This document shows positions 58,042-64,000 of a stretch of DNA of 64,000 nt, in pieces; within the stretch, counting starts at the first letter, position 1; the number at the start of each line of letters is the position of its first letter. A program made the position numbers and the translations under genes. The notes below the pieces were generated by a model. It was not told the DNA's origin and made no database searches. It saw only the letters and a list, made by a program, of their open reading frames with translations. This DNA is from Gyrodactylus bullatarudis (Eukaryota; Platyhelminthes; Monogenea; Gyrodactylidea; Gyrodactylidae), in the NCBI GenBank assembly GCA_012064415.1, contig SSNU01000128.1:108459-172458 (forward strand). Direction: 5' to 3'.

Positions 58042-59272
58042 CTATCCAACAATGAGTGTGTTTTCATCGACAAATTTATAAGTTGGGACCTCCAAATTTA
58101 GAGGGGCTGGTCCCTTCCTTATTCTTCCAGAGCCATCATAATGGGATCCATGACAGGGGCAATAATAGCCATGAAATTCTCCAGCATTTGGAATCGGAAC
58201 ACAGCCAAGATGTGTGCAAACTCCTAAGCAGACAAGCCACTTTGGATCTTGAACGCGTTGGTCATCTGTTTCAGGATGACGCAAATCACTCAATGGGACT
58301 TCTTTTTCCCTGGAAATTTCTTCAGCGGTACGATGTTTGACAAATAAAGGCTTATTTCTCCATTCAAAGACGGCGTTTTTGCCTTCAGGAATATTAGCCA
58401 AATTTATTTCAGTAGAACCTTCGGCCATTGTCTTAGCTGAAGGACCGAGAGGACTAATCAAGGTTCTTGCAATATATTTTGCAGCAGATGTGGCAACTAC
58501 ACCACTAGCTGAAAAATAGAGAAAATAATTAATATTTTTGGTTTTTTAACTCTGAAATTTTATTATGACAAATGAATGAATCTAGATTCTCCATCAAATT
58601 TTGAAAACTTTAATTTTCAAAGCACATTTAGCTCATACAGATTACATAAAAGACATATAATAATCGTGAAATTTCGACTTATTTATTTGGGTGTGATTCG
58701 ATCTGATAAATTTAATCGAGGAATATAGATCAGAATATCAAAACGCTTGTAAATATTTCAATTGCTATTGTAAGTTAAAGTCAACTTGAAATTGATTAGT
58801 ATAAATTTCCTTGGGGTTTAGCATTAGCATGTCAAGTATTGAGCTTGATTACTCTACTAAATTAGCTTATGCCATACTTTTCAGATTATTTTGGCTAACT
58901 TACTAAGCATCATAGAATAAGCAAATATGCTTTTAGAGTTTACTTCACCAGGTTTCGTTATTTCATTGTCACCTCTGTAAGCTGAAAAGTCAGGAACTTT
59001 GGTAACATCTGTATGGGCCATTCGAACTGATCCACAACCTAAATTAATATAATAAATTTGATTTTGAAAAATATAGAAATTAGGGTCTCACCTATAGATG
59101 CTGATGCAGTAGCATTATTTAAAAACAGAGGTTGGTTAAGGCTACAATCTTTCTTGTTTATAATAGCTTTTTTAGAAGGAACAAAGCATTTTTGATTTTT
59201 TACAATTTTAAGACCAGGAAGCGCATTCACATGGGCTTGGGATTTGATACCAGTTCTAAGAAAGTTTGACAT
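58042..59272 (-). CDS. UQCRFS1: Rieske iron-sulfur subunit of the cytochrome bc1 complex
   Basis: Complex III subunit that takes electrons from ubiquinol to cytochrome c1, anchored in the inner mitochondrial membrane. Exons 59272-59092, 59038-58904 and 58508-58042 join in phase across introns of 53 and 395 nt, giving 260 residues, close to the usual precursor length. Residues 1-60 are basic and Ser/Asn-rich, consistent with a targeting presequence. [14 protein letters not shown] is the conserved stretch before the membrane helix (about residues 90-120, SIFAYSMML then [13 protein letters not shown]). The 2Fe-2S ligands are in VCTHLGCVP and CPCHGSHYD (Cys203, His205, Cys222, His225), with the disulphide pair Cys208/Cys224 and the closing [10 protein letters not shown] loop. 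All residues needed for function are present, so this is a normal host gene. Confidence 0.95.
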
Positions 59273-59990
59273 TTTTGTATTAAGACGAAAACTGACTTTA
59301 ATTAAAACAAGAATAAGCAACAAGCTCTAAACTATTTTTTATTAAATGATATGGTGGATTTTTATTTGAATTTGAATTTTTTAATTCTACAATTTGTAAA
59401 ATACACTGAAATTTTCATAAAATTCACATAATCATCACAATCTATTTAACAGTTTATAATACGACATTAAAGAATAATTTTATTATAAAAATATAAAATC
59501 AATAAAATAAATAATCAATGTTTCAAATAGTGACTTGGACCAAGTTACAAAATTTAGAATCTCAAATTGAGATTCTCAATTTCTTTAAGGGAAAATCAAG
59601 GTAAATTTACAATGGCAAGTATGGGCCAAAATTATATTTCATTATAATATCACATATATACTTAAGAGTAGTCATGAAATAAGTTTTATTTATTTATTTA
59701 CATTTGTAGAGTACATGAATAAATAAATCATACATTATTTCAAACCAAATCGGTTTATATTTAAAAATCACTTAACATCTTGTCAATAAAATGAGGACAT
59801 TATTTTAAATTTAAATGTAGGGAAATGTCTTAACACAATCTGTAAGCTATTTCTTTATTAAAAACTCATACATTGAATTACATTGTATTACATTCTTACT
59901 CTGTGTCCAATGCATAGTATGCATACCTTACATGTTATTTCGTAAATTAACATTTAGGAAAATTTACACTTGCAGTATTATTTTTTAATA
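59273..59990. other. AT-rich intergenic region
   Basis: Upstream of the Rieske gene, with no coding support. Near 59955-59985 lies TTTACACTTGCAGTAT, the inverse of the GATACTGCAAGTGTAAA motif at 22973, suggesting the end of the MULE fragment that follows. Confidence 0.4.
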
Positions 59991-60019
59991 AATATTTTCA
60001 CTATAAATTTCGTAATAAA

Positions 60020-60330
60020 TTATTTCGAATAATGATCAGTATAAAAATTTTCCAGTTTTGATGATAATTTGTAGATAGACCATGTTGAGATTTTAAAACA
60101 TTCTGAGCATCTTTTGGCCTAAAGTTTTCCATTTGATTGTTTAGTGGTTCTTAAAGTTCTTTTCGTAGAAAACTCTTTGGAGTATTTCGAATCTAAAATA
60201 TCATAAAATATTACTTACAATAGTGCGGGAGTGTTCCACGAATTGAGTTAAGTGGACAGTCCCATCTCGCTTCTTATAAAATCTTATTTTGAATAGACAT
60301 GCTTTTTCCGTACATTTATATTCCATAGAC
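60020..60330 (-). mobile_element. MULE N-terminal zinc-finger fragment with 26-nt intron
   Basis: On the minus strand MEYKCTEKACLFKIRF, then GTVHLTQFVEHSRTI, is the zinc module that opens MULE transposases. It is followed by GTAAG...TTTTAG (60218-60193, 26 nt), at the same place as the 27-nt intron of the MULE at 20.9 kb. After a frame break, FRPKDAQNVLKSQHGLSTNY matches the next conserved block (IKSQYGF in the first copy). No DDE core remains. Confidence 0.7.
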
Positions 60331-60390
60331 GTATTATCATTTATTTTTACACAAAAATCTCTTTTGATTTTAACAGAGAGAAGCTGTACA

Positions 60391-60566
60391 TAAATTTTCA
60401 AATTAATCCTAAATCATTAGAAATTGATCTTGAATTCTAAGAATTATTTTTCTGTCTATTTGAGGTCTTCTAAAATCAGTCCTAAACTCTCAATAAATTT
60501 TCAAATTAATCCTAAATCATTAGAAATTGATACTGAATTTTAAGAATTATTTTTCTGTCTATTTGA
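60391..60566. repeat. Tandem duplication, about 102-bp period
   Basis: ATAAATTTTCAAATTAATCC through TTTTTCTGTCTATTTGA (about 74 bp) occurs at 60391-60464 and again at 60493-60566 with two or three differences. A recent local duplication in non-coding DNA. Confidence 0.85.
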
Positions 60567-60704
60567 TCCTCAGTTCACCGTGGTATTAGAAAATTCTGCT
60601 TCTGATAATTTTTAGCTAACTGAATTCCCTGATTTTAATCTTATTCATGCCAGTTTCTTATTTCATATCAATATTTCAACTAATTATTCTCTTTATTTCT
60701 TTAG

Positions 60705-60848
60705 AACATTGAATTCATAAATGAAGAAAATGAAGCCATGGATCCTTTTCTTGATGATTTAGAAGTAATTTTAAACCCGAACCCTACAATTTTCTCACGC
60801 AATGTTAAAACTTTTTCAATTCCTGATGCAAGTCCCATTTATCGATAA
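60705..60848 (+). CDS. Possible terminal exon of an unidentified gene
   Basis: After a pyrimidine-rich TTTATTTCTTTAG acceptor, a 47-codon frame encodes NIEFINEENEAMDPFLDDL, then NPNPTIFSRNVKTFSIPD, and stops at TAA. Its composition (acidic first part, polar second part) is more protein-like than surrounding frames, but I cannot find the preceding exon. The tandem duplication just upstream may be intronic. It may equally be chance. Confidence 0.35.
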   Translation, partial: NIEFINEENEAMDPFLDDLEVILNPNPTIFSRNVKTFSIPDASPIYR

Positions 60849-61454
60849 TTAATTCGAATACATCTTGATAAATTTTATTATTCAATCATAAATGGATTAG
60901 GATCAGTAAAACTAGATTTGTGAAAATTGCCAATCAGCGCATTCACAAGATTTTATAATCAAATAAATAATTAATTTTTATCAAAAATCTATTTTTCTTT
61001 ATCCGACTACTACCGAGTAGAAAAATCTTGATCTCTCTCCTCTCGAAATTGTAAGATTTTATTTTCAAGATTTTATTTCGAATTTAGGGTAAAAGTATTT
61101 CGTTTATATTCAAACAAATTTATAGATAAAATGGTTGCTTGTAAGAATTTGGGTTTTATTTTGACAGAAGATAGGCCAGTTCTAATTTTTAATTTTTTCT
61201 CTTTATTTTTACCTTACCTAGGTATCAATTTTCTCAAATTTTTCTCATTTCGTCCAACTGTACATTTTTCTTTGCCTCATCAACTGACGAGTAAATTTCA
61301 TCGAGACTATAAGTGTCCATTTGGAAGAATGATGTGAGAGAAATTTTAACAAATAGGTAGATGAATTCAATAGGATATTATTGGTTGATTTTAGAAAAGG
61401 GTCTTGACAAAATGATAGTCAATGAGGTGAGCCTAAGACTTGAAGAATAAAGGA

Positions 61455-61795
61455 TGGTTTCAAAAAATGGAAAATAACTATAGTCAAAAAGGTAAAAATG
61501 AAATTAACTATAGTTAAGAAATTAAAAATGGAAAATAACCATAGTTAAAAAGGTAAACATGGAATTGACTATAGTCGAAAAGAATTTTATGGAAAAAATA
61601 TTTTTTCCATCAAGAAAAAACAGAAATTTAATTATAGTCAAAAAAGAATAAAAATTCAAAAATTATAGTCATATAGATGAAGATTAGAGAAAGTATAGTC
61701 AGAAAGCTAAATATGGGATTGACTTAAGTCAAAAGTAATATGACTATAGTCAAAAAGGAAAAAAAGAAAACAACCATAGTCAAAAAAGTAAATTA
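61455..61795. repeat. Degenerate tandem array with palindromic GACTATAGTC
   Basis: Units of roughly 30-35 bp of the form AAAATGGAAAATAACTATAG followed by TCAAAAAGGTA repeat about nine or ten times with substitutions and length changes. The centre of each unit is the palindrome (G)ACTATAGT(C). There is no coding content. Confidence 0.8.
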
Positions 61796-62589
61796 CTCTA
61801 AGAAAAACCTCTTTTTTGAGTGAACCAATGAAATTTGTTCAAATTTTCAATAAAGATATTGAAATTTGTAAAGGTATTCTCTACACATTCCGTGTCTTAG
61901 TTCATTAATTGATGATGATTTGTAAAAATGAGAGCAAATTTTATGATTTTCCAAAATGCAAAAAAGACCTACTTTATATTTTTCAACATAACTTTGTTAT
62001 TTGTTCTCATAAAATCTTGGAAAATACCTCATTTTGAAGCTGAATCAATTCTTTACGTAATAACTGAGTTCGATTTCCGATTACATCATTTATCTGGATC
62101 TTAGGGCGCATTGACACCTGATCTGCATTTTTTTGCATTTTCAATCGTGAATAAAATAATGAGGAAGGACTGTAAATGTTTATTTAATCTTAAAATAAGT
62201 TGGTCTTAATTTAATTGATCGAGATCATTTAATCAGATCATGAAGAACTTGGAAATAAAGAAAATCACAAATCATTAACTTGAGGATTCCATGATGTGGT
62301 ACGGCAGCAAAATCGTTCCTTATTAAATCTTTATCTCCCAAGGAATGAAGGAAAATTATTCTGACTGAATAAAATCGAATTTTTGATCATGAGAAAATTC
62401 ATTGAATGTTGATCCATAACTTATTTCCCTTACACTGTATTGAAATGATTAGGAGAAAGATATTTTAGCTTTTATCTTGAGATAAATTTTCAAAATTAAA
62501 TTTAATAAATTTATCAAAATTACTGCAAAACAAGAGGGGGCAAATGTTCTATATATTAGTCTTTCGATTTAACTCCAAAATCCCATCTT

Positions 62590-62685
62590 TTCGAGCTTTG
62601 AACCGAAAATTTTTATTGATTTGAAAGTTGGAGGTTGATCAAAAGGGGTTTTTCAAGATTAAGATTAGACAAGAAAGCCGAGATT
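62590..62685 (+). repeat. Dispersed repeat copy
   Basis: CGAAAATTTTTATTGATTTG, GTTGGAGGTTGATCAAAAGG and ATTAGACAAGAAAGCCGA follow the copy at 44160-44250 in order and spacing, and a weaker copy at 8345-8430. Confidence 0.6.
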
Positions 62686-62887
62686 TCTGTAAAAAGCATA
62701 GATTCCGAACTTCTCGTCAATTACCTTTATTATCTTCAATGCAAGGAAAAATATTCTCGGTTTTTATTTACACGTTTTTTCTACGAAGTAGTCAAAGATT
62801 TCATTTTGTGTGAAATACTGCCAAACTTCTTCAAATATATTAGATTCTGGTTTTAATGAAAAATTCATTATTAGCATTAGAAGACAA

Positions 62888-62945
62888 GTGAATAGTCAGT
62901 AATAAAGCTTATACTTCACCGGTTCTCATCAGACTAGATATTTAT
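62888..62945 (-). repeat. Decayed minimal hammerhead motif
   Basis: Minus strand: AGTCTGATGAGAACCGGTGA, AG, TATAAGCTTTATT, ACT. The layout matches the 16374 motif but GAAA reads GAAG, so it is expected to be inactive. The outer sequence GAAGACAAGTGAATAGTCAG corresponds to the arms of the 49746-51187 element. Confidence 0.5.
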
Positions 62946-63844
62946 ACAAATTATTAACAAAATTGGGATTTTCTGATAGGTTCAATCACTCCCCGGATTT
63001 TATAAAGAACATTTTTGAGATGTGGTGGGGATAGGATGATATGTCTAGGGCGTCTTTATTCTCTTTACGTAATAATGTAATGTGGGTAAGGAAGAACAAG
63101 AATCGTTATCCATATTAATAGTATAATTTTATTATCAACGTTTATAATATCTTTGTGAACTTGTATAAGATGTTTGCGAATTGTGTCGCCCGCCTCGGAT
63201 CTTTGTGGCCGGTTAAACTCGACTCGTTTTAGTTGGTTTTGTTTTACTATATAAATAAAAATAAATATTATGAATATGATAATATTTGTGGTTATATCAT
63301 TTAGATAATTTTCTCTTTCTAGTCCGATTCGTAATAGCAGGTTTCCATGAAGATTTCATGTTTCAAGACAAACAAGCTTACTATTAATTTTGATCAGAAC
63401 AAAGCTTAAAAATTCACATTTCATGCTTAAGGAAATAAAAAATCCAAAGTTGCTTAGAAGTAGTATCACCAACTTTTGTCACTATTTAAGGAACATGATT
63501 TCTAGTCCACTTTGAGTCTCAAAATTTTATTTTTTTGGTAGAAAATGAATTTTATTGAGTACATAAAAAGAAAAAATTGATAATCTTCAAGATGCTTTTA
63601 GAGCAAAATGAAAACGAAAAATCCAAATTCTACTTCTATTGGGTAATAATTTTCAAATCAGCGAAAAATCATGTATGAATGTATGTAAAGCTAGTTGACA
63701 TGAAGTTGAGAATTTTCTATTTTCACAAAAAACTCAATATTTTTATCCAGTAAGTCAGGAAAACATTTATTTTTTGAATTCCACTATGAAATGAGCTGAT
63801 TAGTTTTTCGAAGAATTTCCGAAAAAAAATTTAATAATAATTAA

Positions 63845-64000
63845 GGTTTCACAGGTGTCAATTTCCACAGAGCATCCAAGATAATTAAGAAAGTTTCAAA
63901 GATGACCAGAGGGTCCCCTGTGAGTCCCCCATCTCCAACTCAAAACTTAGACCCAAAATCGGAAATTTTACCCTCCACCTCAACATCAGTTGATACAAAA
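63845..64000 (+). mobile_element. Second PLE-1 copy, cut by the window edge
   Basis: It aligns with 6226-6375 with only scattered substitutions (GGTGTCAATTTCCACAGAGC against GGTGTCAACTTCCACAAAGC) and encodes TGVNFHRASKIIKK and SPPSPTQNLDPKSEILPS in the same frame as the PLE-1 nuclease tail. It is 5'-truncated here and runs off the right edge. Confidence 0.85.

Larger units (their letters stand above)
60849..63844. other. Repeat-rich region without recognisable genes
   Basis: Contains the ACTATAG tandem array (61455-61795), the dispersed block 62590-62685, a hammerhead relic at 62888-62945, a GC-richer patch near 63180-63240 that might be a promoter or solo LTR, and one arm of the fold-back family at 63685-63800 (AAGCTAGTTGACATGAAGTT). 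No gene is supported. Confidence 0.5.

Noticed and set aside
1..64000. CRISPR arrays, bacterial operons, riboswitches, rRNA genes
   Set aside because: None is visible. Spliced genes, a mitochondrial Rieske precursor and the element types show nuclear animal DNA.

Overview
The window is nuclear DNA of an animal. It is strongly AT-rich, codes on both strands, and carries spliced homologues of UDP-glucose 6-dehydrogenase, an annexin, a FERM-domain protein, the mitochondrial Rieske protein and a myosin neck/tail. Many introns are extremely short: eight introns of 25-36 nt can be placed exactly by reading frame in three host genes, and a DNA transposon carries one of 27 nt. This, with heavy mobile-element decay, would fit a simplified parasitic bilaterian such as a dicyemid or orthonectid. 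That placement is inference from intron size, not proof.

Layout. 1-10.9 kb is mostly non-coding: a LINE scrap, then a Penelope-like element (PLE-1, 3.8-6.9 kb) whose reverse transcriptase and GIY-YIG nuclease are split by an insert carrying a tRNA-like sequence, with a hammerhead ribozyme at its 3' end. 10.9-15.6 kb is the densest gene cluster: a FERM gene (minus) and UGDH (plus) diverge from a 170-bp gap, and UGDH converges on an annexin (minus). 16-20 kb holds a long hairpin with a ribozyme core, a small Met/Pro/Gln-rich protein and an Asn-rich protein with a degenerate nuclear-receptor-type zinc module. 20.7-27.7 kb is a transposon graveyard: a MULE transposase fused in frame to a LINE endonuclease piece, a second PLE split by a 947-bp inverted-repeat element, and a broken gypsy element with one 175-bp LTR. 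28.3-36 kb has a one-pass membrane protein, a gypsy integrase piece, an intact gag-like frame and an unknown helical protein.

36.6-57.6 kb is one large gene on the plus strand with a myosin neck (IQ-like plus the Trp-Lys-Leu linker) and a coiled-coil tail spread over 13 phase-consistent exons. No myosin motor was recognised. Its introns are full of fold-back elements, a mariner relic and hammerhead-bearing repeats. It converges on the Rieske gene (58.0-59.3 kb, minus). 59.3-64 kb is repeats, a MULE zinc-finger scrap, an orphan exon, a degenerate tandem array and the edge of another PLE-1 copy.

The strongest unusual signal is the collection of hammerhead ribozymes. There is one canonical type I motif at 45.66 kb and a dispersed family with almost no stem II and a palindromic stem III, found at the PLE-1 3' end, inside hairpins and in the arms of fold-back elements.
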